Origin: Clostridia bacterium
Lineage (GTDB): Bacteria; Bacillota; Clostridia; Christensenellales; Aristaeellaceae
Assembly: GCA_017512805.1 (NCBI GenBank)
Contig: JAFWES010000082.1
Span: 1 to 64,000, forward strand
Reading direction: 5' to 3'
Length of the DNA stretch: 64,000 nucleotides
The notes below the pieces were generated by a model that saw only the letters and a list, made by a program, of their open reading frames with translations, did not search any database and was not told the DNA's origin. Below, one piece after another: positions 45,549-54,542 of this stretch (its first letter is position 1; each line of letters starts with the position of its first letter). Made by a program: the position numbers and the translations under genes.

Positions 45549-45998
45549 ATGAAATCCAACAGTGCGGAGGAAACCCGGAAGCTGGGGAAACAGCTGGCGG
45601 AGGAACTGCGCCCCGGGGATGTGATTCTGCTGGAGGGGCCTCTGGGCGCCGGCAAGAGTGAGCTGGCCCGGGGAATCGCCGCGGGGCTGGGCGTGCGGGA
45701 ACGCGTCACCAGCCCCAGCTTTACCATCCTGAACGTATACGTCACCGGGCGCTGCCCCCTGTACCACTTCGACTGGTACCGGCTGACGGATCCGGAGGAA
45801 CTGTACGAAATGGGCATGGAGGAATACCTGACGGGGGACGGGGTGGCCCTGGTGGAATGGCCGGGGCAGGCCGCGGAGGCGCTGCCGGCGGACTTCCTGA
45901 TGATCGAGATCGAGCCGGAGGGGGAAACGGAGCGGCGCTTCCGGGTCAGGAGGCACGGCGCCTTCCGGAAACTGAACTGGGACGGGACAAAAACATGA
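45549..45998 (+). CDS. tsaE: tRNA threonylcarbamoyladenosine biosynthesis ATPase TsaE
   Basis: 149 residues. Walker A is LLEGPLGAGKSELARGIA near residue 30; VTSPSFTILNVY and LYHFDWYRL match the TsaE core. It supports threonylcarbamoylation of tRNA with TsaB, whose start overlaps the stop by four bases. GAAAGAAAAGGAAC lies before the ATG at 45549. The longer upstream reading runs through the dispersed element. Confidence 0.92.
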   Translation: MKSNSAEETRKLGKQLAEELRPGDVILLEGPLGAGKSELARGIAAGLGVRERVTSPSFTILNVYVTGRCPLYHFDWYRLTDPEELYEMGMEEYLTGDGVALVEWPGQAAEALPADFLMIEIEPEGETERRFRVRRHGAFRKLNWDGTKT

Positions 45999-46696
45999 AA
46001 CTGTTGATGGTGGATACTTCGGGCCCTGTCTGCGGGGCGGCGGTGCTGGACGGGGAGCGGGTGCTGAGCGAAATGACCTGCCAGAACCGGAACACCCACA
46101 GCGCCAGCCTGATGCCCATGGTGGAACACTGCCTGGAGGGAGCGGGCCGGACGCTGGCGGACATGGACGCCCTGGGCGTGGTCACCGGGCCAGGCAGCTT
46201 TACCGGGATCCGTATCGGTGTGGCGACCGTGAAGGCGCTGGCCCACGGCAGCGGGAAGCCCTGTATCGGCGTGGACGCCCTGGAGGCGCTGGCCTATGGG
46301 GCGGGCGCCGGGCACTGGGCAGGGCTGATCTGCCCCCTGCAGGACGCCCGGGCCGGACAGGTGTACGGGGCGGCTTTCCGGAAGGGAGAGCGGCTGATGC
46401 CCGATACGCCCATGGCTCTTTCCGACTTCCTCGGGCAGGCCGCGGGGATGGACGGGGGGAGCATCCTTTTCTGCGGCGACGGGGCGGACGCCCATCGGCA
46501 GGCCATCGCCGGATCGCTGGGGGATCGGGCGGTGTTTGCTCCCGGGCCCTTCCGCTTCCTGCGTCCCTCGGCGGCGGGAATGCTGGCCGGGGAGAAGGGG
46601 ATCCTGACCGATTACCTGAACCTGAAGGAGACCTATCTGCGCCCCCCGAACGCGGAAAAGAACAAAAAGCTGCTGGAGGCCATGCGCCGTGGATGA
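45995..46696 (+). CDS. tsaB: tRNA threonylcarbamoyladenosine biosynthesis protein TsaB
   Basis: 233 residues. Actin-like ATPase fold with LLMVDTSGPVCGAAVL at the N-terminus, SLMPMVEHCL, and the signature VVTGPGSFTGIRIGVATVKA near residue 65. It is the inactive platform partner of TsaD in t6A synthesis. The start ATG overlaps the tsaE stop. The rimI gene begins inside its last codons. TsaD itself is not in this window. Confidence 0.9.
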   Translation: MKLLMVDTSGPVCGAAVLDGERVLSEMTCQNRNTHSASLMPMVEHCLEGAGRTLADMDALGVVTGPGSFTGIRIGVATVKALAHGSGKPCIGVDALEALAYGAGAGHWAGLICPLQDARAGQVYGAAFRKGERLMPDTPMALSDFLGQAAGMDGGSILFCGDGADAHRQAIAGSLGDRAVFAPGPFRFLRPSAAGMLAGEKGILTDYLNLKETYLRPPNAEKNKKLLEAMRRG

Positions 46697-47237
46697 ACTG
46701 GTCATCCGTCGGATGACGGAAGAGGAAGTGAAGGCCGTGGCGGCCATCGAGAAGGCCACCTTTCCCAGGCCGTGGAGCGAGGAAAGCTTCCGGCGGGAGG
46801 TGACCGCCAATGTGGCGGCCCGGTACCTGGTGGCGGAGAAGAACGGCCGGGTCATCGGGTATGCCGGGGCCTGGGTGGTGCTGGACGAATGCCATATCAC
46901 CAACATCGCCGTCGCCGAAGAGGAGCGGGGCCGCGGGTACGGAAGCCGCTTGCTGGAAGCCCTGCTGCGGACCGTCAGCAGCCTGGGGGCCGCCTGGGCG
47001 GATCTGGAGGTCAGGGTCAGCAATGCCTGCGCGCAGCATGTATACGCGAAGGCGGGCTTTGTGTCCGTCGGAAAGCGGAAACGGTATTATGAGGATAACG
47101 GGGAGGATGCCTTCCTGATGGTATGCGAGCGCTTGCCCGAAGCGGATCCGGCGTTTGAGGAGCCGCCTCATCCGGCCAGCGCGTACGGAAACGAGGAGGG
47201 TCATCCGCCGGAACGGGCGGAAGGAGAAGAAGCGTGA
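46689..47237 (+). CDS. rimI: Ribosomal-protein-alanine acetyltransferase RimI-like
   Basis: 182 residues. GNAT motifs: RPWSEESFRREVTANVAARY, then the acetyl-CoA loop VAEEERGRGYGSRLLEALL, and the C-terminal YYEDNGEDAFLMV typical of RimI. The final 30 residues (PEADPAFEEPPHP and on) are an extra tail. GTG at 46689 overlaps the tsaB end, so translation is coupled. The tsaE-tsaB-rimI order is conserved in bacteria. The GTG of the next gene overlaps the stop by four bases. Confidence 0.9.
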   Translation: MDELVIRRMTEEEVKAVAAIEKATFPRPWSEESFRREVTANVAARYLVAEKNGRVIGYAGAWVVLDECHITNIAVAEEERGRGYGSRLLEALLRTVSSLGAAWADLEVRVSNACAQHVYAKAGFVSVGKRKRYYEDNGEDAFLMVCERLPEADPAFEEPPHPASAYGNEEGHPPERAEGEEA

Positions 47238-48607
47238 ACGGAAGGATGTTCAGAAGACTGCTGCTGGCTGCGCTGGCCGTCTTTTTTCTTCTGGGAAGCG
47301 GACGTGCGGCGGCAGAGAAAAGGTCCGCCCGGGATCCGGCGGATATCACGGAGGAATGTACCTTCCGGGTCAGCTCCCGGGCCGGAAACGTGCCTCAGCT
47401 GAAGGACCGGAAGTATACGACCTACTGGGAAAGCGACAAGACGGAGAATCCCTGGCTCGTCATTCATGCGGACGAGCCCGTTTACGCGCTGTATCTTTGC
47501 TTCCGCTGGATGCCGGAATCCTACGAGATCCAGCGGCAGGTGATCCGGGAGGTGGAACCGGATCCCGCCGAGCTGGAGGAGAGCGGGGAGGGCGGCCCGG
47601 AGCAGGCGGAACCGGATCCCGCCGAGCTGGAGGAGAGCGGGGAGGGCGGCCCGGAGCAGGCGGAACCGGCGGAAAAGCAGACCGTCACGGAGTGGGTGAC
47701 CCTGATGCCGGGAGATACGCGCTTTCACCACGCCTTTTACACGCTGGACGGACTGACGGATATCCGGATCCTCTGCACCCAGGACGGCAAACATAAAATC
47801 GGCTTTAACGAGTTCTTTGTGTTCGGACAGGGGGAGATCCCGGACTGGGTGCAGCGGTGGGAACCCCCGGAGGAAAAGACGGATATTCTGTTCTTTGCCG
47901 CGCATCCGGACGACGAGCTGCTGTTCTACGGCGGGGCGATTGCCACCTACGCCGTGGAGAAGCGGAAGCGGGTGGTGGTGGCGTATCTTTCCTACAGCAA
48001 TACCACCAGAAGAAGCGAAGCCCTCAACGGCCTGTGGGCCATGGGAATCCGGCATTATCCGGAATTCGGCGGCTTCAAGGACAGCTACAGCAGCAAGCTG
48101 TCCGCGGCGTACAGGAAGCTGGGGAAAGAAAATGTCATGGCATGGGTCATCGAAATGTACCGGAAACATCAGCCGGAGGTGGTGGTGACCCATGACCTGA
48201 ACGGGGAATACGGCCATGGGCAGCACCGGCTGATGGGAGACGCGGCGGTCCAGGGGCTGGAAATGGCGGCGGACGCCGGGCAGTATCCGGAGTCCGCGGC
48301 CCTGTACGGAACCTGGCAGGTGAAAAAGCTGTATGTCCACCTCTGGGGGGATGAAAGCAGCCAGACGCAGTTCGACTGGAACGTCCCGCTGGAAAGCCTG
48401 GGAGGCAGGACGGGAACGGAAGTGGCGGAGGAAGCCTATGCCCTGCAAGTGACCCAGACCTACGCCGAGGTCAAGATCGGCCGAAAGTGGCACAGGCTGA
48501 GCGTGCGGGAGACCGGGAGAATCTATTCCAACACCACCTTCGGGCTGTATGCCAGCCAGGTGGGCCCGGACGAGACGCATCTGGACTTTTTGGAACACAT
48601 TGAATAA
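47234..48607 (+). CDS. Secreted PIG-L-family deacetylase
   Basis: 457 residues. A signal sequence (RRLLLAALAVFFLLGSGRAAA) is followed by a beta-rich front domain (residues 35-215) and a PIG-L deacetylase core. Zinc ligands are visible: His224-Pro-Asp-Asp227 in FAAHPDDELL, and His328 and His331 in YGHGQHRL. Family enzymes remove acetyl groups from GlcNAc-type sugars. The front domain carries two 18-residue repeats (EPDPAELEESGEGGPEQA). The start is GTG at 47234, overlapping the rimI stop. Its paralogue follows directly. Confidence 0.88.
   Translation: MNGRMFRRLLLAALAVFFLLGSGRAAAEKRSARDPADITEECTFRVSSRAGNVPQLKDRKYTTYWESDKTENPWLVIHADEPVYALYLCFRWMPESYEIQRQVIREVEPDPAELEESGEGGPEQAEPDPAELEESGEGGPEQAEPAEKQTVTEWVTLMPGDTRFHHAFYTLDGLTDIRILCTQDGKHKIGFNEFFVFGQGEIPDWVQRWEPPEEKTDILFFAAHPDDELLFYGGAIATYAVEKRKRVVVAYLSYSNTTRRSEALNGLWAMGIRHYPEFGGFKDSYSSKLSAAYRKLGKENVMAWVIEMYRKHQPEVVVTHDLNGEYGHGQHRLMGDAAVQGLEMAADAGQYPESAALYGTWQVKKLYVHLWGDESSQTQFDWNVPLESLGGRTGTEVAEEAYALQVTQTYAEVKIGRKWHRLSVRETGRIYSNTTFGLYASQVGPDETHLDFLEHIE
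47555..47662 (+). repeat. Exact 54-bp in-frame tandem duplication
   Basis: Two identical 54-base units (47555-47608 and 47609-47662) encode EPDPAELEESGEGGPEQA twice. A further GAACCGG start of a third unit follows. The exact match suggests recent slippage. Confidence 0.95.
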
Positions 48608-48623
48608 CTGGAGTATGACGGAG

Positions 48624-50714
48624 ATGAAGAAAGGAACCCTGCTGCTGGTTTTGATCCTGTCGCTGACGGCCATGGGAGCCGCGCTGGCCAGCGAGGACGC
48701 GCCGGAAATCACGTCCCGGTGCACGATGGAGCTGACCGGGCTGAAGAATCCGAAGAACCTGACGGACCGGAAATTTACCACCAAAGGGGAAAGCAGGTAT
48801 CAGAAGCATCCTTCCCTGACCGTGAGTTCCGGGGAAGACATCTACGGCCTGTATCTTTGCTTCCAGAAGATGCCGGCCTATGAAATCCAGGTGGACCGGG
48901 GAAACGGATGGGAACGCCTGATCGAGGGAGAAGCATATATTCACGCCTTCTACGCGCTGGACGGCGTCCGGTCGGTGCGGGTGTACGCCACGGATGAAAG
49001 CAAGAAAATCATGGGCTTCAATGAGGTCTATGTGTTCGGAAAGGGCAGAATCCCGGACTGGGTGCAGCGCTGGGAGCCTGTCCCGGAGAAATGCGACGTG
49101 CTCTTCGCGGTGGCCCATCCGGAGGAAGAGCTGCTGTATCTGGGCGGCGCGATTCCGTATTACGCGGCGGAGCGGGGGCGCACGGTGGCGGTGGCGCTGA
49201 TGAGCTACGCCAACACCACCCGCAGGAGCGAATTCCTGAACGGACTGTGGTCCATGGGGTACAGGCGGTATCCCGTGATCGGGGAATTCAAAACCGCCGC
49301 GGTCAAAGGGGTAAAGGCCGCCTACAGAACCGTGGACAAGAAAAAAGGGGAACAGGTGCTTCTGGCCTGGCTGGAGGAGGTTCTCCAGGCCACGAAACCG
49401 GAGGTGCTGGTTGGGCCGGATGAAGGCGGAGAGGGCGGCAACGGGCAGCGGATGATGCTGGCGGACGCCTGCAAAAAGGTATTCCGACAGGCGGAGGCCT
49501 GGCAGCCGAAAAAGCTGTATCTTCATCTTTTCGGAGACAGCGGCAGCCAGATCACCTTTGACTGGACCCTTCCCATGGAAAAGCTGGGCCGCCGGACGGG
49601 GATGGGCCTGGCTTACTCTGCGTATCTTTACCACAAAACCCAGGATGATCAGAAGAAGAGCGTCTACCAGGAGGGCATCAAGTATCGGAACAATGTATTC
49701 GGTCTGGCGGACAGCCGGGTGGGAGAGGATCTGACCCACGGGGATTTTCTGGAGAATATTCCGGTGGAAAACCTGACGGACGAACGCCCGGCGGCGGAAA
49801 GCGACGCCTGGACGCTGGCGGATGTGCCGGGGCTGCCGGAACTGAACGAAAAAGGGTATATCGACAGTGGGGAGTTTATCTGGGCGGATGAGGCCGGGGG
49901 CAAATACGTGTATCTTTCCCCGACCCTGCGGCTGGTGATTCAGCGGAAGTTCGACGGCAGCCTGCCGCTGACCTGGTTTGAGACGGATATTCTGTGCGAT
50001 GTGGAAGCCGGGGAAAAGATGGTCAACCTGGAGTATACGCCGGAGAAACCGGTCGGAAAGAAGAGCCGGGTGGACGCGGCGGAAAATGCCCTGAAAAACA
50101 AGCTGGTGTTTGCCGTGAACGGGGATTACTATACCTACCGGGTGGGCGCCAAAAACGGGCATCCCGTGGGGATTGAAATCCGGGACGGGGAAGTCTACTT
50201 TGACGACGGATACACCGAGGCGACCGGCTTTTTCCCCAACCTGGATACACTGGCCTTCTACGAAGACGGGAGGGTGGACGTCCATGCCTCCATGGAGATG
50301 AAGGCCGCGGACTATCTGGACCGGGGCGCCTATATGGTTTTCAGCTTCGGACCCTATCTGATCCGGGAAGGGGAATTGAGCGATTGGGTGCAGGATCCGG
50401 GAAAGAGCCGGGCCAAGAACCCCCGCCATGCCTTTGGGATGATCGAGCCGGGGCATTATGTGGACATCATGTGCGAAGGGCGGCTGGGCAGCCGCAGCGA
50501 GGGGGTGACCATGCCCCAGCTGGCCTTCCTGTGCCAGGCGGCGGGCTGCGTGGAAGCCTGCGATCTGGATGGGGGACAGACTGCGGTGGTCGTGTTCATG
50601 GGCAGGCAGCTGAACCAGATCGGCAAATACGACGGGAAGACCAGCGCCCGGGAGACCTGCGAGGTGCTGGGCATCGGCTTCAGCGACCAGGTCGGCACAT
50701 TCCAGGTCGAATAA
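48624..50714 (+). CDS. Degenerate PIG-L domain fused to NAGPA domain, secreted
   Basis: 696 residues. A signal peptide (MKKGTLLLVLILSLTAMGAA) leads to a front domain and PIG-L-like core copied from the upstream gene (IPDWVQRWEP is shared). The zinc site is damaged: HPDDE is HPEEE (His165) and the HGQH pair is NGQR (Asn273, Arg276). From about residue 400 a NAGPA domain follows (FPNLDTLAFYEDG, SFGPYLIREG, ACDLDGGQTAVVVF). The first domain probably binds rather than cuts; the second should act on phosphodiesters. I start at the ATG at 48624, ten bases behind TGGAG. Confidence 0.88.
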   Translation: MKKGTLLLVLILSLTAMGAALASEDAPEITSRCTMELTGLKNPKNLTDRKFTTKGESRYQKHPSLTVSSGEDIYGLYLCFQKMPAYEIQVDRGNGWERLIEGEAYIHAFYALDGVRSVRVYATDESKKIMGFNEVYVFGKGRIPDWVQRWEPVPEKCDVLFAVAHPEEELLYLGGAIPYYAAERGRTVAVALMSYANTTRRSEFLNGLWSMGYRRYPVIGEFKTAAVKGVKAAYRTVDKKKGEQVLLAWLEEVLQATKPEVLVGPDEGGEGGNGQRMMLADACKKVFRQAEAWQPKKLYLHLFGDSGSQITFDWTLPMEKLGRRTGMGLAYSAYLYHKTQDDQKKSVYQEGIKYRNNVFGLADSRVGEDLTHGDFLENIPVENLTDERPAAESDAWTLADVPGLPELNEKGYIDSGEFIWADEAGGKYVYLSPTLRLVIQRKFDGSLPLTWFETDILCDVEAGEKMVNLEYTPEKPVGKKSRVDAAENALKNKLVFAVNGDYYTYRVGAKNGHPVGIEIRDGEVYFDDGYTEATGFFPNLDTLAFYEDGRVDVHASMEMKAADYLDRGAYMVFSFGPYLIREGELSDWVQDPGKSRAKNPRHAFGMIEPGHYVDIMCEGRLGSRSEGVTMPQLAFLCQAAGCVEACDLDGGQTAVVVFMGRQLNQIGKYDGKTSARETCEVLGIGFSDQVGTFQVE

Positions 50715-50765
50715 GCCCGGGATGCGGAGAATAACTGCTGAGCCTCGAAAAAACCATGAAATCCC

Positions 50766-50794
50766 TTGCGGGGACGGCCGGAAGATGATAGAAT
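50766..50794 (+). promoter_or_regulatory. Promoter of the Ig-like secreted protein gene
   Basis: TTGCGG (50766-50771), 17 bases, TAGAAT (50789-50794), 44 bases before the ATG. Confidence 0.6.
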
Positions 50795-50838
50795 AACCGC
50801 AGGCAAAACCAAATAAGGAACGGAAAGCGGGTGAAACG

Positions 50839-52797
50839 ATGAACATCATCAGACACAGGGCAGCGGCGATATGGGTGTGCCTGCTCCTGGCGGGCATATG
50901 CCTCCTGGGCGGGGCGGCGGCGGAGGTGCACGAAGGCTCCTCCTTCGGAACCCTGAACGGGGACGAAAAGATGAACGCCGTGTATATGCCGACGTTTATT
51001 ATGAACAGCTGGTATTATCTGCCGGAGAACCTTCCGGAGGGGGCGACGGTCAAGGTATACGGCCATGTGCCCAGCCTGAAGGCGCTGACGGGCCCCGAAT
51101 CGGAGACGGCCGTGGCCGGAAGCATCGATTACCGCTCCGGGGATGAAAGCCTGATGCCGGCGGTGTATTTCAGCGACGCGGAAGGCCAGACCGCCATTTA
51201 CGTGGATCCCGGCCGGGTGGATCATCCCGGCGAGGTGACGCTCCGGTTCCGGCTGAAGAGCGAGCATTACTACGCCTTTATGGACGCCACGCTGCTCATC
51301 CTGTCCTGGGAGGAGGATCCGGCGTTTGAAGTGGAGAATCCCTCCAGGGAGGCGAATATCCAGGCGAACCGGGCATACAGGGATATCGACCTGGTCAATC
51401 TCTTCGTCCGGGAGAAGGCCCGGGAGGTGGCGGAAAAGTACGGCCGGAAGGCCGATAACGGCAAGTACACCACCTTTTCCCTGACCTTCCTGGGGGACAA
51501 CGAGGGGCTGGTGGAATGGAGCCAGTACAGCGATCCCGGCGCGGCGAAGCCCTCGGAAAGCAGCAATTTCCTGATCGGGACCGCCTGCCAGGTGCCCGAA
51601 TACGGGGATTATACCCTCAATCTGGAATGCAGGTCCGTCAGCTTCGACGTGCTTCTGCGGGCGCTGCCCTACTGGATTGAGGGCGGCGAGACCGTGAAGC
51701 CCGGTTCCGCGCCCGTCTACCAGGTCATCGACGCGCAGCCCGATACAGGAAGAACCTTCAGCTGGACGCTGGAGGGAGAGGGGATGACCTTTGATCCGGA
51801 TACGGGAACCCTGACCGTCCCGGAGGGAACGCCGGAAGGCGCGTCCTTCACCCTGACGGCGGCCCCTTCCGACGGCGGAAGCCCGGTCACCCTGCGGGGG
51901 ACGGTGACGAGCACGGTGGCCGCCACCTATGTATACCAGATGGAAGACGCCGCTCCCAGCGCGGCCGACGCGGCGATCACCGTGTCCGCCAAGGGTGGAG
52001 CGACGGCCCTGACCGCGGGGAAGAGCCTGCAGATGCAGGCGGCCTTCTCCAATCCGGATAAGGTGAACCGGAAGCAGAAGAACGACGGCATCGAATGGTC
52101 CGTGGAGGACGCGGAAAGCGGCCTGGCCCCCGAAGGCGTCACCATCGACAAGCGGGGCAATCTGAAAGCGGACAAGTCCGTCAGCCAGCTGTTGAAACTC
52201 CGGGTGATTGCCACCTCCACCGCGTTCCAGACCCGGGGGACCCTGGATGTGACGGTGGTTCCGCAGGTTGTACGGGTGGAGCTGGAACCGGAGGAAGTCT
52301 TCTTCTATACGGGCTTCGGCGGGGAACAGCTGGTGAGAGCCCGGCTGATTCCGGAATCGGTGCCCACGGTCGGGATCACCTGGACCCCCTCGAAAAAGGG
52401 CGTGGTGGAGATCGCGGTGGATCCCGCCTACGGGACGGCGGTGCTCCGGCCGGTGGCGGCGGGCAAGACCACGGTCACGGTGAAAGAGCCCGGCGGCAAG
52501 AGCGCAAAGCTGAATGTCAACGTGACGGATCCGGTGACCGGAGTGACGCTCAGCGGCAGCGGAAAGCCGGCGGCTGGCGGGACGGTGACGCTGAAGGCGG
52601 CCCTGACGCCCAAATCCGCCGGGAACAAGAATGTGGAATGGTCCCTGGATGTGGGAGAGGACGTGGCCACCGTGAACGAGAAGGGCCAGGTCAAGATCAG
52701 CAAGGACGCCCCGGCCGGCACGGTGATCAATGTCACCTGCACCGCCCTGGGCGCTCCCACGCCCGTCGAGGCGATCATGCAGATCCAGGTTCGGTAA
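50839..52797 (+). CDS. Secreted protein with BIG2-type Ig-like domains
   Basis: 652 residues. A signal peptide (AAAIWVCLLLAGICLLGGAAA) is followed by a unique 270-residue N-terminal domain. The remainder is Ig-like: TFSWTLEGEGMTFDPDTGTL near residue 310, ITVSAKGGATALTAGKSLQM near 380, then two Big_2-type units around VRVELEPEEVFFYTG and GVTLSGSGKPAAGGTVTLKA. Such proteins bind or display on the cell surface. No anchor motif is visible at the C-terminus. Role unknown. Confidence 0.8.
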   Translation: MNIIRHRAAAIWVCLLLAGICLLGGAAAEVHEGSSFGTLNGDEKMNAVYMPTFIMNSWYYLPENLPEGATVKVYGHVPSLKALTGPESETAVAGSIDYRSGDESLMPAVYFSDAEGQTAIYVDPGRVDHPGEVTLRFRLKSEHYYAFMDATLLILSWEEDPAFEVENPSREANIQANRAYRDIDLVNLFVREKAREVAEKYGRKADNGKYTTFSLTFLGDNEGLVEWSQYSDPGAAKPSESSNFLIGTACQVPEYGDYTLNLECRSVSFDVLLRALPYWIEGGETVKPGSAPVYQVIDAQPDTGRTFSWTLEGEGMTFDPDTGTLTVPEGTPEGASFTLTAAPSDGGSPVTLRGTVTSTVAATYVYQMEDAAPSAADAAITVSAKGGATALTAGKSLQMQAAFSNPDKVNRKQKNDGIEWSVEDAESGLAPEGVTIDKRGNLKADKSVSQLLKLRVIATSTAFQTRGTLDVTVVPQVVRVELEPEEVFFYTGFGGEQLVRARLIPESVPTVGITWTPSKKGVVEIAVDPAYGTAVLRPVAAGKTTVTVKEPGGKSAKLNVNVTDPVTGVTLSGSGKPAAGGTVTLKAALTPKSAGNKNVEWSLDVGEDVATVNEKGQVKISKDAPAGTVINVTCTALGAPTPVEAIMQIQVR

Positions 52798-52916
52798 CAC
52801 CATCCGTTCATTTTACGGGGTAACTACTGTTCAGTCCAGCAAGCGAAACGACTGAATCAATTACGGTTTCAGCCGCGCGGGAAGGACGGAGCAGCGAACC
52901 CATCACAATCATCATC

Positions 52917-52955
52917 AGCGGTGAATCGCCCTGGCAGCGATTCACCGCTGCTTTT
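52917..52955 (+). terminator. Terminator before the DUF2461 gene
   Basis: AGCGGTGAATCGC (52917-52929) pairs perfectly with GCGATTCACCGCT (52937-52949), followed by GCTTTT. Confidence 0.75.
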
Positions 52956-52999
52956 CCGCGCAAAAGGGAGGAGCGCGGAGGAAAAGGAGGGAGATTCCG

Positions 53000-53734
53000 T
53001 TGTTTTCCGGCTTCAGCGATGAGACGATTCAGTTTTTGCTGGAACTCCGTTTTCACAATAATAAGGCGTTTATGGAATCGCACCGCGAGGAATACAAAAA
53101 AGCCGTCGAGGCGCCGTTTTTTGACCTGATCGAGGATCTGGGGCCCGCCATGCTGGAGATAGACCCGGAGATGGAGATCCGTCCCCGGAAGGTGCTGTCC
53201 CGCATCTTTCGGGACACGCGCTTTTCCCGGGACAAATCCCCCTACCGGGATCATCACTGGATCGCCTTCCGGAAAAGCGGACGGTCCAAGGACGGACAGC
53301 CCTTTTTCTGGTTTGAGTTCGGGCCGGACCGGATCAGCTGGGGCTGCGGGATCTGGGGAGAGAACCGGGAGGCGATGAACGCGATCAGGCGCATCATTCT
53401 GCGTGAGCCGGAAACCGTGGCGCAGGCGATGGCCTCCTGTGAAGCGAATTCGTTCCGCTGGGGCGGAGAAACCTTCCGCAGGTTCAAGGTACCCTCCGGG
53501 GTCCCCTCCGGGCTGGAGGCGCTTTACCGGGTCAAAAATTTCTATATCGAACGGGTTGATCCCCCGTACAGATGGGCTTTTGAACCCGGGTTGGCCGGTC
53601 GGCTGAAGGAGGAGTACCGGGCGCTGGTCCCCGCGTGGCGGCTGATGACGGAGGCGGTTCGGGAGGCGAGCGAATACATCCCGGACATGAGCCCGGCGGC
53701 CCTTCCGGGGGCTTCCGGGCAGGAAGAGGGTTGA
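53000..53734 (+). CDS. DUF2461-family protein
   Basis: 244 residues. It begins FSGFSDETIQFLLELRFHNN and continues HREEYKKAVEAPF, then SRIFRDTRFSRDKSPYRDHH and FWFEFGPDRISWGCGIW, the signature of the DUF2461 family. These cytoplasmic proteins are widespread but have no assigned role. The start is TTG at 53000, after GGAGGGAGATTCCG. It stands alone between two terminator or promoter regions. The last 15 residues are low complexity. Confidence 0.88.
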   Translation: MFSGFSDETIQFLLELRFHNNKAFMESHREEYKKAVEAPFFDLIEDLGPAMLEIDPEMEIRPRKVLSRIFRDTRFSRDKSPYRDHHWIAFRKSGRSKDGQPFFWFEFGPDRISWGCGIWGENREAMNAIRRIILREPETVAQAMASCEANSFRWGGETFRRFKVPSGVPSGLEALYRVKNFYIERVDPPYRWAFEPGLAGRLKEEYRALVPAWRLMTEAVREASEYIPDMSPAALPGASGQEEG

Positions 53735-53771
53735 GCAGAATCGGAACGGGCCCGCGGCGGCGGAAAAAAGC

Positions 53772-53800
53772 TTGACAGGGCCCCGAATTCGTGATAATGT
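53772..53800 (+). promoter_or_regulatory. rplU operon promoter
   Basis: TTGACA (53772-53777), 17 bases, TAATGT (53795-53800). Confidence 0.75.
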
Positions 53801-53880
53801 ATGCGGGTGAGCCGCTCGGGAGGGGTTATTTTAATGCGCTCCGCGCTACCTCATGATCCCGGCGAGTATGTTTGAGGAGG
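53801..53880 (+). ncRNA. Possible ribosomal protein L21 leader
   Basis: The 80-base leader lies where Firmicutes carry the L21 leader. CTCGGGAGG and CCTCATGATCCCGGCGAG can pair in part (CTCG with CGAG, GGGA with TCCC). The fold was judged by eye, so this is a candidate only. Confidence 0.5.
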
Positions 53881-53889
53881 TGCCAAGCC

Positions 53890-54198
53890 ATGTATGCGAT
53901 TATCGCGGCAGGCGGCCGGCAGTATCGGGTATCCCAGGGTGATGTGATCTATATCGACAAAGTGAACCAGGAAGCGGGTTCCACGGTTTCCTTCGATGTG
54001 CTGATGGTCGGCGGCGAAGGCGAAATCAAGGTGGGCAATCCTGTTCTGGACGGCGCGAAGGCCGAAGGCAAGGTCGTCAGCCAGGTCAAGGGCGAGAAGA
54101 TCCGGGTGTACAAGTATAAGAGCAAGAAGAATTATCATCGGACGCAGGGCCACCGTCAGCCCTACACCAAGGTGGAAATCACCGCGATCAACGCGTAA
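53890..54198 (+). CDS. rplU: 50S ribosomal protein L21
   Basis: 102 residues. It begins MYAIIAAGGRQYRVSQGDVI and ends HRQPYTKVEITAI, with KIRVYKYKSKKNYHRTQGHR near residue 70. It is part of the large subunit and lies first in rplU-prp-rpmA. The ATG at 53890 follows GAGGAGG. The prp start overlaps the stop by one base. Confidence 0.96.
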   Translation: MYAIIAAGGRQYRVSQGDVIYIDKVNQEAGSTVSFDVLMVGGEGEIKVGNPVLDGAKAEGKVVSQVKGEKIRVYKYKSKKNYHRTQGHRQPYTKVEITAINA

Positions 54199-54542
54199 TG
54201 ATTACCGCCGTCCTGTATCGGAGCGACGGGCTGTACACGGGATATCGTTCCAAAGGGCACAGCGGATACGCGCAGGCCGGGAGCGATATCATCTGCGCGG
54301 GGATCTCCATTCTGGAAACGACCTGCGTCAATAGCATGGAAAGCCTGCTGGGCGTCCGGATCGCCCCGGATGTCAATGAGGAAAAGGGGCTGATGAGCTT
54401 CGACCTTCCGGCCCTGGAAGGGCCTCAGGCCGAAGGAGCGCAGCTCCTGATGGGGGCCCTGGGGCAGGGCTGTTCCGATCTACAGGAAGCGTATCCCGGA
54501 TTTGTGAAATTCGAAATCAAAGAACGGAGGAAATCACCATGA
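54198..54542 (+). CDS. prp: Ribosomal-processing cysteine protease Prp
   Basis: 114 residues. Catalytic His21 lies in [10 protein letters not shown] and Cys33 in DIICAGIS. Prp removes the N-terminal extension of L27 in Firmicutes and related bacteria. It sits between rplU and rpmA, as is normal, and its stop overlaps the rpmA start by four bases. See rpmA for the cleavage site. Confidence 0.94.
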   Translation: MITAVLYRSDGLYTGYRSKGHSGYAQAGSDIICAGISILETTCVNSMESLLGVRIAPDVNEEKGLMSFDLPALEGPQAEGAQLLMGALGQGCSDLQEAYPGFVKFEIKERRKSP

